A DNA stretch of 35,261 nucleotides, from positions 1 through 35,261 of the forward strand of contig NZ_NGJU01000026.1 of assembly GCF_003987495.1 (NCBI RefSeq), in the 5' to 3' direction. This DNA is from Vagococcus salmoninarum. Its GTDB lineage: Bacteria; Bacillota; Bacilli; Lactobacillales; Vagococcaceae. Below, piece by piece: positions 8,330 through 16,203 of the stretch. The stretch's first letter is position 1, and the number at the start of each line of letters is the position of its first letter. The position numbers and the translations under genes are program-made. The notes under the pieces were generated by a model, which saw only the letters and a program-made list of their open reading frames with translations, was not told the DNA's origin and did not search any database.

Positions 8330-8614
8330 TTACTCCTCATTTTTTATTATTTGTGAAATCGCATATCGTGACACTGTCATAACTGCTCCCGACTTTACTT
8401 CTAAATCAATGGTCTCATGATTGACATGTTTTACTTTGCCGTAAATACCATTAGCTAGCACTACTTTTTGGCCTTGACTAATTGTTGTATGAATTTCTTT
8501 GTAACGGTTTTTTTGCTTCTTGACATTACTAAAGCTGAAAATCCCATAAATGATTACTAAAATCATGATAAAACTAACTAACACTATCGATGAGGCTAAA
8601 ATATTTTCCCACAT
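8330..8614 (-). CDS. YajC-family small membrane protein within the PTS operon
   Basis: A 94-residue protein with one N-terminal membrane helix (about residues 7-28) followed by a basic cytoplasmic domain containing GQKVVLANGIYGKVKHV and ending in an SRYAISQII stretch. This is the YajC layout. YajC is an accessory subunit of the SecDF-YajC complex. Placement between IIA (one base away) and IIB (six bases away) shows this copy belongs to the sugar operon. YajC-like genes are known in streptococcal hyaluronan-disaccharide PTS operons, so the association is recurrent although its role is not settled. It is probably a paralogue of the housekeeping yajC. A function in assembling or stabilising the PTS membrane complex is only a guess. 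Confidence 0.82.
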   Translation of the reverse strand: MWENILASSIVLVSFIMILVIIYGIFSFSNVKKQKNRYKEIHTTISQGQKVVLANGIYGKVKHVNHETIDLEVKSGAVMTVSRYAISQIIKNEE

Positions 8615-8615
8615 T

Positions 8616-9059
8616 TTAAATCCCCTCTTCTATCAAATCTTCTGCAATATTTCCCTCAAACTTTGGGACTTGGGCGACTAGTAAGGATTCTCGACCAACA
8701 GTAACTAAGTGATTGGCTAATTGACTAGCATCTTCAGCAGTCAATCGTAAAAGACTACCTTCAATTAACAGCGGCAAATTCGTCCCTGCAATCACAGCAA
8801 CGTTTTCTAAATGAAGGGATTGAACCATCGCTGTATTGAAAGGGGTTCCACCTAACAAGTCGCAAAAGATAACGACCCCCTTGGTTACTTTGAGGAGCTT
8901 AGTTAATTGATAACTAAGAGTCTCCTCAAATTCTTTTAAGGGTAATTCTTCTTTAAAAGGGACGACTTCAAAATTAGTTTGTTCACCAGCAATCATTGTT
9001 AATGAGTGAGACAAACCAGTAGCAAATTCTCCATGACCAGTTAAAATACATCCTATCAT
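8616..9059 (-). CDS. PTS mannose-family IIA component
   Basis: A 147-residue cytoplasmic phosphocarrier that takes phosphate from HPr. The phosphorylated residue is His9 in CILTGHGEFATG, and the DLLGGTPFN motif near residues 67-75 is the second family hallmark. Slightly longer than the IIA domain of ManX because of a C-terminal tail. The ATG follows GAGGGTG. It lies 24 bases after agaS and is the first PTS gene of the operon. Confidence 0.95.
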   Translation of the reverse strand: MIGCILTGHGEFATGLSHSLTMIAGEQTNFEVVPFKEELPLKEFEETLSYQLTKLLKVTKGVVIFCDLLGGTPFNTAMVQSLHLENVAVIAGTNLPLLIEGSLLRLTAEDASQLANHLVTVGRESLLVAQVPKFEGNIAEDLIEEGI

Positions 9060-9083
9060 TATGACACCCTCTTAAATTTAATT

Positions 9084-10256
9084 TTATTGTGTTAAGTTAT
9101 CGTAAATTGTCACTCCTTGAACGACCCGGTTAACAGTACCAGTTGGCGATGGCGTATCAGGTTTATTGCCAACTTTGATTGCCGTCAATAAAGCCAGTGT
9201 TTGTCCGAATATAGCAAAGGGAATGCTTAAGTACCCATCTGGTAACTGCTGATATTCTTTTGAAAATTGCATATTAGTTCCAGCAAAATTAATGTCTCCT
9301 TCAATACTAATGCCACAAACTAAAGGCGCAATCTCATCACCAGCCACTTCATTTAATAAATCAATGTCATATTGGCGCGTATAAGAATTGTTCGAAGTGA
9401 AAACAAAAACTAAGACATTTTCATCAACAAATGATTTTGGGCCATGTCTAAATCCTAGTGAACTATCAAAGAGCGTGCTAATTTTACCTGCTGTTAATTC
9501 TAAAATTTTCAATTGAACTTCTCGAGCCAAACCAGCAAAAGCGCCTGAGCCAAGGTACACGACTCGTTGGAAATCTTTTGCTACAAAAGCTGCTATTTCA
9601 GCTTCACGACTTAAGACTTCACGACCTAACTGGACGATTTGACTAACATTAGCTACTTTATTCGTTAGACTAGCTTGATCGAAAACTAACAATGACATTA
9701 AGGTCATACAAGTGAAACTACCAGTCATTGCAAAGCCTTGATCATTTGCTTTCGAAGGCATTAAGAGCAATAGATTATTCTTATCACCTTGAGCATTCAT
9801 AGCTAATTCGCCTTCTGCTGCACACGTAATAGTTATTTGATAAAAATCTTTGACTAACTTTTTACCAAGTTCAACGGTCGCTAAACTTTCTGGACTGTTA
9901 CCACTTCTAGCATAAGAAACTAAAATAGTCGGAACATCTGCTTGGTAAAAACTATGAGGATTACTAACAACACTAGTCGTTGGTGCGATGGCAAAGTCGA
10001 AACGACTTGCCTCACTCACTTCACTTACAAAAGGGAGAACTGTTTCACCTACAAAAGCTGATGTTCCCGCTCCGGAAAACAAGACTTTCACTTTGCCGTG
10101 ACTTTCAGTAATCTTTCCTAAAAAGTCCTTGATTTCAGCTTGCTTCTCTTGATATCCTTTGATAACTTCTTCCCATAATTCTGGTTGTTGCATTATTTCG
10201 CCAGTTGTTATCTCAGCGCCTAGTGCTTTTAATGACTCTTGGTCTTTTTCAAACAT
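9084..10256 (-). CDS. agaS: AgaS-like SIS-domain sugar isomerase/deaminase
   Basis: A 390-residue cytoplasmic protein with two SIS domains (about residues 45-195 and 215-375), the build of AgaS. AgaS-type enzymes convert galactosamine-6-phosphate to tagatose-6-phosphate and ammonia. SIS serine-rich sugar-phosphate loops are visible as FSGAGTSAF and SYARSGNSPES in the first domain and LGSGAFAGLA in the second, and FRHGPKSF is the family's late signature. I placed the start at 10256, where AGGAGG precedes the ATG; a longer reading frame upstream has no RBS and would run into gntR. It lies 16 bases after gntR. LacC and LacD downstream use its product. No nagA/agaA deacetylase is in the operon, so N-acetylgalactosamine use would need one encoded elsewhere. 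Confidence 0.9.
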   Translation of the reverse strand: MFEKDQESLKALGAEITTGEIMQQPELWEEVIKGYQEKQAEIKDFLGKITESHGKVKVLFSGAGTSAFVGETVLPFVSEVSEASRFDFAIAPTTSVVSNPHSFYQADVPTILVSYARSGNSPESLATVELGKKLVKDFYQITITCAAEGELAMNAQGDKNNLLLLMPSKANDQGFAMTGSFTCMTLMSLLVFDQASLTNKVANVSQIVQLGREVLSREAEIAAFVAKDFQRVVYLGSGAFAGLAREVQLKILELTAGKISTLFDSSLGFRHGPKSFVDENVLVFVFTSNNSYTRQYDIDLLNEVAGDEIAPLVCGISIEGDINFAGTNMQFSKEYQQLPDGYLSIPFAIFGQTLALLTAIKVGNKPDTPSPTGTVNRVVQGVTIYDNLTQ

Positions 10257-10272
10257 GACAAATCCTCCTACA

Positions 10273-11004
10273 TTATTTTTTAGCGTGGCGAATTTTGTAA
10301 ACAAATTGATCACTTCGTGCCACACTTATTGTGTATTCTATAACTTGATTATCTTTTCGATGGGTTTCACGTTGAATACGTAAACACGCGTCATTAACTT
10401 CCACCCCTAAATATTGTGCCTCTTTTTCTTGAACTAGCGAGGCATAAAACTCTTCATCTGCGTAACTAATCTCACATTGATAATCTTGATAAAAAATATT
10501 GTATAAAGGCTTACTGTTAATTAGTTTCGCTGTTAAATCTGGAAACAGACTGACAGGCACATAAGAGGTTTCATACATCATTGGAATATTGTCAGCAACT
10601 CTGAGACGCACTAACCGATAAACTTCTGCCCCATCTTTTAAACCTAGTTTTTTAGCCACGACTTTATTGGCAAACGTTTGAGTGAATTCAATAATCATCG
10701 TTTTAGGATTTTTACCTAAACTTTTCATATGTTCGGTAAAACTATAAGAATCCGATAAGTCGCTCATCTCTTTCCAAAGACCTGAAACAAATGTTCCTTT
10801 ACCATGACGTTTAAAAACGTAACCTAAATCTTCTAGTTCAGTCAAAGCCAATCTTACAGTTGTGCGACTTACATCATATTTTTGACAAATCTCTCTTTCA
10901 GATAGTAATTTATCACCTTCCGATAAATTATTTTTAATCTCATCAATCAATTTATCAATTAGTTGATTGTATAATGGCACTGCTGTATCTTTATTTAGCA
11001 TCAT
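10273..11004 (-). CDS. GntR/HutC-family transcriptional regulator of the amino-sugar operon
   Basis: A 243-residue cytoplasmic repressor. It has an N-terminal winged helix-turn-helix (about residues 5-72; LSEREICQKYDVSRTTVRLAL and GYVFKRHGKGTFV) and a C-terminal UTRA ligand-binding domain (about 90-238), the HutC subfamily of GntR. Members respond to phosphorylated amino sugars or similar effectors. The start is the ATG at 11004, set by AGGCGG eight bases before it; an ATG directly after it and an upstream TTG are alternatives. It is the first gene of the operon. A palindrome ACTGGT-N4-ACCAGT lies just downstream of the -10 box, so it probably represses itself and the operon and releases when the effector appears. 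Confidence 0.92.
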   Translation of the reverse strand: MMLNKDTAVPLYNQLIDKLIDEIKNNLSEGDKLLSEREICQKYDVSRTTVRLALTELEDLGYVFKRHGKGTFVSGLWKEMSDLSDSYSFTEHMKSLGKNPKTMIIEFTQTFANKVVAKKLGLKDGAEVYRLVRLRVADNIPMMYETSYVPVSLFPDLTAKLINSKPLYNIFYQDYQCEISYADEEFYASLVQEKEAQYLGVEVNDACLRIQRETHRKDNQVIEYTISVARSDQFVYKIRHAKK

Positions 11005-11024
11005 ACGTTTGACCGCCTTTCTCA

Positions 11025-11050
11025 ACTGGTTATGACTGGTAACTACCAGT
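11025..11050. promoter_or_regulatory. Probable GntR operator: ACTGGT palindrome plus extra half-site
   Basis: ACTGGTAACTACCAGT at 11035-11050 is a perfect inverted repeat (ACTGGT / ACCAGT, four-base centre) of the size and style bound by HutC-type GntR regulators. A third ACTGGT at 11025-11030 repeats the half-site at ten-base spacing, one helical turn away. It sits immediately after the -10 box, in the position of a repressor block. Confidence 0.78.
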
Positions 11051-11057
11051 TGATTAA

Positions 11058-11086
11058 ATCTTAACTAATTTCCCATTAAATGTCAA
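11058..11086 (-). promoter_or_regulatory. sigma-A promoter of the amino-sugar operon
   Basis: A perfect -35 TTGACA (11086-11081), a 17-base spacer and -10 TAAGAT (11063-11058) on the minus strand. It lies between the alr terminator and the operator, about 55 bases before gntR. Confidence 0.88.
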
Positions 11087-11093
11087 TCAAAAA

Positions 11094-11130
11094 CGATAAA
11101 AAAAGCAATCAAAATTTTTTGATTGCTTTT
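11094..11130 (-). terminator. Terminator after alr
   Basis: Arms AAAAGCAATCAAAA (11101-11114) and TTTTGATTGCTTTT (11117-11130) pair perfectly with T-rich sequence on both sides, so it could act in either direction. It separates alr from the gntR promoter. Confidence 0.9.
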
Positions 11131-11145
11131 TTACTTATTATATTA

Positions 11146-12267
11146 TTAACTTTTATACTCTAAAGGAACCCGTTCTGTTAACATACAGGGGATTTCATAA
11201 TTAATTGTCCCAATGTATTCCGCACCACTTTGAAGGGAATTGGCTAGACTACCATTTTCGCCAAAAATTGTCACTTTAGTACCGAGGGGATATTCTTTCG
11301 GCAAACGAATCATACATTGGTCCATACAGATCCGACCAACTATCTCAGCATGTTGACCATCGATAATTAAGTGATAGCCCTTAAAACGCCGATTAAAGCC
11401 ATCAGCGTAACCAATCGGCAGCGTCCCAATCCATTCATCAGACTGTGCCTGATACTCCGCACCATAGCTGATGTGCTCGCCCTGACTGACTTGTTTCACA
11501 TGGACAAGTTCTGTCACTATAGACATGGCTTGCTTTAACTGATAAGGGGCAGCGACTTCTGTTCCAGAAGGATTTAAACCATACATAGCAACGCCAAAGC
11601 GAATTAAGTTTGACTGCCAGTGCTCGTGCCACAACGCTGTAGCAGAATTGGCTGTATGAATATATTTTAAGTCTTTAGGAAATAGCTCAATCGCTGTTTT
11701 AAAACGACTTTGTTGCAGTTCAAAATAAGCTGTATCCGTTGAATCGGCTTTTGAAAAATGGGTAAAGAGTCCTTCTAATTCGAACTCGGGGTGGGATTTT
11801 AAGTATGTGACTGTCTCACTCATTTCTGCTGGAGTGACTAGTCCTAAGCGGCCCATACCAGAATCTATTTTCACGTGAATTGTTAAAGTATCTGTGAACT
11901 CAGCTTTGCTTAATTCTTCACTAGTCATTTTTAACCATGCTAAGGAAGGAGCTGTGGCTGTTAACTTATTTTCCACTAGTAGTTTAGCGTACTGAGGACT
12001 TACAACACCTAAAATTAAAATCGGTTGAGTAAAGCCAGCTGCTCTTAGTTCTAGAGCTTCATCTAGAAGAGCCACACAAAAACCAGTTACCCCGGCTGCT
12101 TCGGCAATTTTTGCCACTTCCACGGCGCCATGGCCGTAACCGTTCGCTTTGACTACTGCAAAAATAACAGCTCCGTCAGTTATTAAGTCTTGCTCCTTTT
12201 TGATATTATGATAGATTGCCTGGCAATCAATAACTGCTTTAGTTGGCCGATGATATCCTATTGTCAT
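11146..12267 (-). CDS. alr: Alanine racemase
   Basis: A 373-residue PLP enzyme that interconverts L- and D-alanine for peptidoglycan. The PLP-binding lysine is Lys40 in VVKANGYGHG, the family signature. The second catalytic base is the tyrosine in ISYGAEYQ (near residue 267). The CMDQCMIRLP stretch is the conserved C-terminal domain motif. It has the usual N-terminal TIM barrel and C-terminal beta domain and a typical length. In many Firmicutes alr follows acpS; here it stands alone, flanked by terminators on both sides. The RBS AGGAGG is directly upstream. A perfect 16-base palindrome lies about 50 bases before the start. Confidence 0.95.
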   Translation of the reverse strand: MTIGYHRPTKAVIDCQAIYHNIKKEQDLITDGAVIFAVVKANGYGHGAVEVAKIAEAAGVTGFCVALLDEALELRAAGFTQPILILGVVSPQYAKLLVENKLTATAPSLAWLKMTSEELSKAEFTDTLTIHVKIDSGMGRLGLVTPAEMSETVTYLKSHPEFELEGLFTHFSKADSTDTAYFELQQSRFKTAIELFPKDLKYIHTANSATALWHEHWQSNLIRFGVAMYGLNPSGTEVAAPYQLKQAMSIVTELVHVKQVSQGEHISYGAEYQAQSDEWIGTLPIGYADGFNRRFKGYHLIIDGQHAEIVGRICMDQCMIRLPKEYPLGTKVTIFGENGSLANSLQSGAEYIGTINYEIPCMLTERVPLEYKS

Positions 12268-12317
12268 GTTTATTCCTCCTAAACCTTATTCCTTTTTATG
12301 TTACCTCTTATTCACCT

Positions 12318-12333
12318 GAAAGACTAGTCTTTC
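12318..12333. promoter_or_regulatory. Perfect 16-base palindrome upstream of alr
   Basis: GAAAGACTAGTCTTTC is completely self-complementary with no loop, a DNA operator shape rather than an RNA hairpin. It is 50-66 bases before the alr start. No clear -35/-10 pair was found around it, so the role is undecided. Confidence 0.4.
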
Positions 12334-12351
12334 CCTTCCCCTTAACTAATA

Positions 12352-12387
12352 ATTAAAAAATCAACTATTTAAAGAATAGTTGATTTT
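12352..12387 (-). terminator. Terminator after the zinc-binding lipoprotein gene
   Basis: Arms AAAATCAACTATT (12357-12369) and AATAGTTGATTTT (12375-12387) pair perfectly around a five-base loop, with T residues following on the minus strand. Confidence 0.92.
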
Positions 12388-12391
12388 TCTT

Positions 12392-13321
12392 TTATTTAAT
12401 TGACTGGCTTAAGGCTTTTAAATTATCTTCCATCACACTCAAATAATCTTCCCCGGCTGCTTGTTGTTTATTTGAAAGTCCTTCTAAAGTGTTTAAAGTC
12501 ACTAATTTAACACCTGTGGCTTCGGCAATTGTTTTAGCTATTTTGTCTGAGGCTAACTCTTCCGTGTAAATAATTTCAACTTTTTCCTTTTTGACAAAGT
12601 CTTGAATTTTAGCTAATTCATTGGGACTTGGTTCTTGGTCAGGTGAAATCCCTGAAATTGCTACTTGATGTAAATTATAACGGGCAGCTAAATAACCAAA
12701 GGCCGCATGTTGCGTCACCATGTCGCGATTTTTCGCCTCTTTAAAAGCTTTTGAAAATGCTTCGTCTAACGTTTTTAGCTCTGCAATTAACCGTTGACTC
12801 GTTGTTTCAAAATAAGCTTGGTCATTTGGTGCCACTTGACTTAACCCCTTAGCAATAGTTGCTACTTCTTGTTGTGCTAAAACTGGGTCTAGCCAAACGT
12901 GTGGATCAACGCCGTGAGCGTGATCATGATCGTGATCGTGACCTTCATCTGACTCCTCGCCAGTTAATAATTCTATTCCTTGGCTCGCTTCAATAATTTC
13001 GACTTTTTTTGTATCAATACTAGCTAAAACTGCTGCGACCCAAGTTTCCATTTCTTTAGAGTTATAAATAAACACATCGGCATCTTGAATTGCGGCGATG
13101 TCTTTTGCACTAGGCTCATAATCATGAGGCTCTGTTTCACCAGTTATTAACATCGTGACCTCCCCTTGATCGCCAACTATTTTTTTCGTGAAATCATACA
13201 TTGGATAAAAAGTTGTGACAACTTTTAACCCTTGGCTAGTTTCTGTTTTTTTATTTGGACTACATGCTACTAGTAAGACACTTACTAAGGCGACTAATAA
13301 AATACTACTATATTTTTTCAT
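12392..13321 (-). CDS. Zinc ABC transporter substrate-binding lipoprotein (AdcA/ZnuA type)
   Basis: A 309-residue lipoprotein of the cluster 9 metal-binding family. The signal peptide ends in the lipobox LVAC with Cys20 as the lipidated residue. The zinc-type His-rich loop DHDHDHAH lies near residues 129-136, between the first metal histidine (TEPHDYEPS) and the next (DPHVWLDP); this loop marks zinc over manganese specificity. A further ligand site is QHAAFGYLA. It lacks the C-terminal ZinT domain of long AdcA proteins, so it resembles AdcAII or ZnuA in size. No permease or ATPase gene (adcB, adcC) is beside it, so it is an orphan binding protein feeding a transporter elsewhere. It has its own promoter and terminator. 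Confidence 0.9.
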   Translation of the reverse strand: MKKYSSILLVALVSVLLVACSPNKKTETSQGLKVVTTFYPMYDFTKKIVGDQGEVTMLITGETEPHDYEPSAKDIAAIQDADVFIYNSKEMETWVAAVLASIDTKKVEIIEASQGIELLTGEESDEGHDHDHDHAHGVDPHVWLDPVLAQQEVATIAKGLSQVAPNDQAYFETTSQRLIAELKTLDEAFSKAFKEAKNRDMVTQHAAFGYLAARYNLHQVAISGISPDQEPSPNELAKIQDFVKKEKVEIIYTEELASDKIAKTIAEATGVKLVTLNTLEGLSNKQQAAGEDYLSVMEDNLKALSQSIK

Positions 13322-13340
13322 TTAGAATCCCTCTCTATAA

Positions 13341-13352
13341 AACGAAATCGTT
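13341..13352. promoter_or_regulatory. Candidate metal-regulator operator before the zinc lipoprotein gene
   Basis: AACGAAATCGTT is an inverted repeat (AACGA / TCGTT) lying between the -10 box and the start codon. Zinc-uptake genes are normally repressed by Zur or AdcR. This palindrome resembles part of a Zur box only loosely and does not match the AdcR consensus TTAACNNGTTAA. Position is the main support. Confidence 0.35.
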
Positions 13353-13362
13353 ACATTTTAAA

Positions 13363-13391
13363 ATTATAGCTAATTAACGATAAAAATGCAA
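13363..13391 (-). promoter_or_regulatory. sigma-A promoter of the zinc lipoprotein gene
   Basis: -35 TTGCAT (13391-13386), a 17-base spacer and a perfect -10 TATAAT (13368-13363) on the minus strand, about 42 bases before the ATG. Confidence 0.8.
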
Positions 13392-13401
13392 CTAATCTGT
13401 T

Positions 13402-13433
13402 CAAAAAAAAGAGGCAATCACGCTGCCTCTTTT
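13402..13433 (-). terminator. Terminator after the MucBP surface protein gene
   Basis: Arms AAAAGAGGCA (13407-13416) and TGCCTCTTTT (13424-13433), followed by eight T on the minus strand. Confidence 0.92.
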
Positions 13434-13441
13434 AGATTTTA

Positions 13442-16093
13442 CTATTTATTTTTCATTATTTTTTTGCGATTAAAGACATAATAACCGGCAGCTAAAACAA
13501 TTAAACTCATTCCCGTAAACAAAGTATTTTTCATCAATTTTTCGCCAGTTTGGGGCAGTTTATTTTGATGTTTGTTAGACTTACTTGGGGGAGTTGTTCC
13601 TTTACTCTTCTCATCAGAGTCCTGAGGTGCTTCTTTGTCTTTATCAGGATTTTCTGGTTTCGGTAGTATTGGATGACTTAGTGGAATAACAGGACCAATT
13701 GCGACTGTTGAACGTAAACCTGTTAGATAATCAACAGTAACTGCCTTAATATGATCCCCTTCTTTTAAATAAAGTCCAGTTGGAACATCCATTGTCCAGT
13801 TACCTTGATTGTCGACATGGCCTTTTTTAACTGTACCGTCTGGGAAGGTAATTTCAATATCCGTATTCGGAATGCCTGTTCCAGTGACAATTTTGCCACC
13901 TTCCATTGTTGGATGGACTAATGGCGGTAAAATTTCAGCATAAACGTATGTGATCTCTTTAATGACTTCACCATGTTTACCTACTGTTTCACCTATTACT
14001 TTAACTATTACATAACCTGGTTTAATCACAGGTTTCGTTTGATAATCATCGTTATAAAACCCATCAATTAAGACATCTTTAGCAAATTCCTTACCATCAA
14101 CAAATTGATGGTGAACAATCACTTGAGTCGCCTTTTTCTTATAAACATAAGTCACTTCCACATCATCGTCACCAAAAATCCCTTCAGCATTAGCTGGTGT
14201 TTTTTCGATTACTAATTCGTAGCCTTCAATCGTTTTCGGCGTTGTTTCGTAATCTTTTCCCCAAACACCATCCTTTTCTGGCAGTGACGTTGATACTTTA
14301 TTACCCTTTTCATCAACGAAGTGCACGATGATTTTCGGAACAATCTTAGCATATTCGTAAGTCACTTCAGGTGTGTTCATTGAATAATTACCTTCAGCGT
14401 TATCTGGCGTAACGACTAATTCATAGCCGGGAATTTTGGCTGACGTAGTTTTATAAGGATCTTCGAATAAGCCTGGAATTATTTCTGGTTCCGCAATAAC
14501 TTCTTTCGTGTCCGTATCGATATGATTGACTTTAACTGATGTTGCTTTTTTCTTGTAAACATAAGTGACAAGGACTTCATCTGCTTGGTGGCTTCCATTC
14601 ACTGTTTTACCATCTGCTGAAATCGTTCCACTTGTAGTGTTAACAGTGACAAGATCGTAGCCTTCAAAGTCTTTACTATTAGTTTCAAAAGGCGTTTTGA
14701 ATTTTTCAATAAATTCTTCTGCTGAACCTTCAAACTCTACTTGTAAACCATCTTTATCTTCGTAAACGTATTTCACTTTAACTGGCGTTTCTTTTTTCTT
14801 GTAATAGTAGTCAACTTCAATGACGCCGTCGATGTATTGGCCTTCGCTATTATTAGGTAATTTCGACTCATCAAGTTCATAACCAGCTGGAATATCCGTT
14901 ACCGGATATGTCATATATTCCTCATCAACAATCTCTGTTGTTGATTCTGAGGCGAAGTAATCCGTTTCATCTTCTAAATAATGTTTCACAACAACTGTCC
15001 CTTTTGCAGCAATTTGAAATTTACCAGAAGTCTTGGCACTGACAGAAAGCTCTTCTCCGTTAATTCCCTTTTGCTCAAAAAGTCTCGATGACTCGGGAAT
15101 TGTCTCTTTTACTTGATTCTTTAATTCATAGATGCCACCTGGCAGTTCCGCTAAATCTTCCTCACTGGGAAGTTCCGCTGCAGTTGTTCCTGAAAAAATA
15201 ACTTTGCCATTTGAATTGATAATTTCCCAATAAAAGGTTGCGTCTCCATAAGTATCACTGGCCGGTCGACCAATTGTTAAGTGTGTCGGATTCATTGGAA
15301 TTTCGCCTTGACCATTAATGACCGTTTCACCAGTTTGTCCTGTAACAGTTACTTCTGAGGCTGTCCTCAAAATTTGATAAGACAGAGCACCGTTATCAAA
15401 AGTAGTGCCTGGCATTTCTTGACCAGTTGCAGTGGCTCTAAGGGCTAAGTGATAATCACCTTCCGCTTCTTGAATATCAATCGTTGAGCTTAAAACTCTT
15501 TCGGTATTATGTGGAGCATCTGCGTAATAGTAACTCCCACCGTTAAAACCATTAAACTCATCATTATGACCTACTAATTCAATCTTAGTCGGATTAAAAT
15601 ATAAATAAGCGCCACCAGACTCTGGATTAATGCCTGCTTGTTGTCCAAGATACATACCATCAGCCGCCATTTCAAAATCACCAGTTTTTCTTGGGGATTT
15701 TTTTCGCTCCACTTCTTTCGGACTAACTAATTCTGTGTTATTTTCTGATTTTTCTGAAGCTATTTTTGTGAGTTCTAAGTTTCTTTCTGCTTCTGCAACA
15801 GCGTCATTACTAGTATTTTTTTCAACGGGCATTTCCTGAACAACTAGCTTCGCTTTAAGATCTGCTGTTTCTTCTCCTACTTCTACTTCTGCTTCATCGT
15901 CTTCTTTAAGTCCGTCATCACTATCGGCTTCCCCTAGGTCTACTTGAGAGGTTTCTGTTTCAACAATTTGGTTTTCAACTAATTCCTCAGTTTTTTGCTG
16001 TTCTACTGCTAGAACTTCATCTGCCAACACATGTACTGGCATCGACCCTAACACAATAGAACTAATCGTTAAATATGCTATCCACTTCTTCAT
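13442..16093 (-). CDS. LPXTG cell-wall-anchored surface protein with five MucBP repeats
   Basis: An 883-residue secreted protein. Residues 1-25 are a Sec signal peptide, probably cut after VLA. Residues 26-140 are acidic and look disordered. Residues 140-360 form a beta-rich region with no motif I recognise, possibly a ligand-binding head. Five MucBP-type repeats follow (about 366-432, 437-515, 518-583, 585-652 and 655-719), each ending in a [VI][TD]Y.Y tract; such domains occur in mucus-binding proteins of gut Lactobacillales. Residues 725-805 resemble a bacterial Ig-like domain (GTGIPNTDIEITFPDGT). A Pro/Lys/Asp-rich wall-spanning stretch leads to the sortase motif LPQTGE (846-851), a membrane helix and a basic tail. 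It is monocistronic with its own terminator. A role in adhesion is likely; the ligand is unknown. Confidence 0.9.
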   Translation of the reverse strand: MKKWIAYLTISSIVLGSMPVHVLADEVLAVEQQKTEELVENQIVETETSQVDLGEADSDDGLKEDDEAEVEVGEETADLKAKLVVQEMPVEKNTSNDAVAEAERNLELTKIASEKSENNTELVSPKEVERKKSPRKTGDFEMAADGMYLGQQAGINPESGGAYLYFNPTKIELVGHNDEFNGFNGGSYYYADAPHNTERVLSSTIDIQEAEGDYHLALRATATGQEMPGTTFDNGALSYQILRTASEVTVTGQTGETVINGQGEIPMNPTHLTIGRPASDTYGDATFYWEIINSNGKVIFSGTTAAELPSEEDLAELPGGIYELKNQVKETIPESSRLFEQKGINGEELSVSAKTSGKFQIAAKGTVVVKHYLEDETDYFASESTTEIVDEEYMTYPVTDIPAGYELDESKLPNNSEGQYIDGVIEVDYYYKKKETPVKVKYVYEDKDGLQVEFEGSAEEFIEKFKTPFETNSKDFEGYDLVTVNTTSGTISADGKTVNGSHQADEVLVTYVYKKKATSVKVNHIDTDTKEVIAEPEIIPGLFEDPYKTTSAKIPGYELVVTPDNAEGNYSMNTPEVTYEYAKIVPKIIVHFVDEKGNKVSTSLPEKDGVWGKDYETTPKTIEGYELVIEKTPANAEGIFGDDDVEVTYVYKKKATQVIVHHQFVDGKEFAKDVLIDGFYNDDYQTKPVIKPGYVIVKVIGETVGKHGEVIKEITYVYAEILPPLVHPTMEGGKIVTGTGIPNTDIEITFPDGTVKKGHVDNQGNWTMDVPTGLYLKEGDHIKAVTVDYLTGLRSTVAIGPVIPLSHPILPKPENPDKDKEAPQDSDEKSKGTTPPSKSNKHQNKLPQTGEKLMKNTLFTGMSLIVLAAGYYVFNRKKIMKNK

Positions 16094-16203
16094 AAAAACT
16101 TCCTTTCAGATTACAATTTTTTATCTAATATCATTTTACACCATCCGTTCATAAAAGGAAACATTATTAATATTAAAATAGGGATATATCATTTTTCGTG
16201 CAA

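Noticed and set aside
10257-10325. N-terminal extension of agaS into the end of gntR
   Set aside because: No RBS for the upstream codon and no family homology in the extension. AGGAGG precedes the ATG at 10256.
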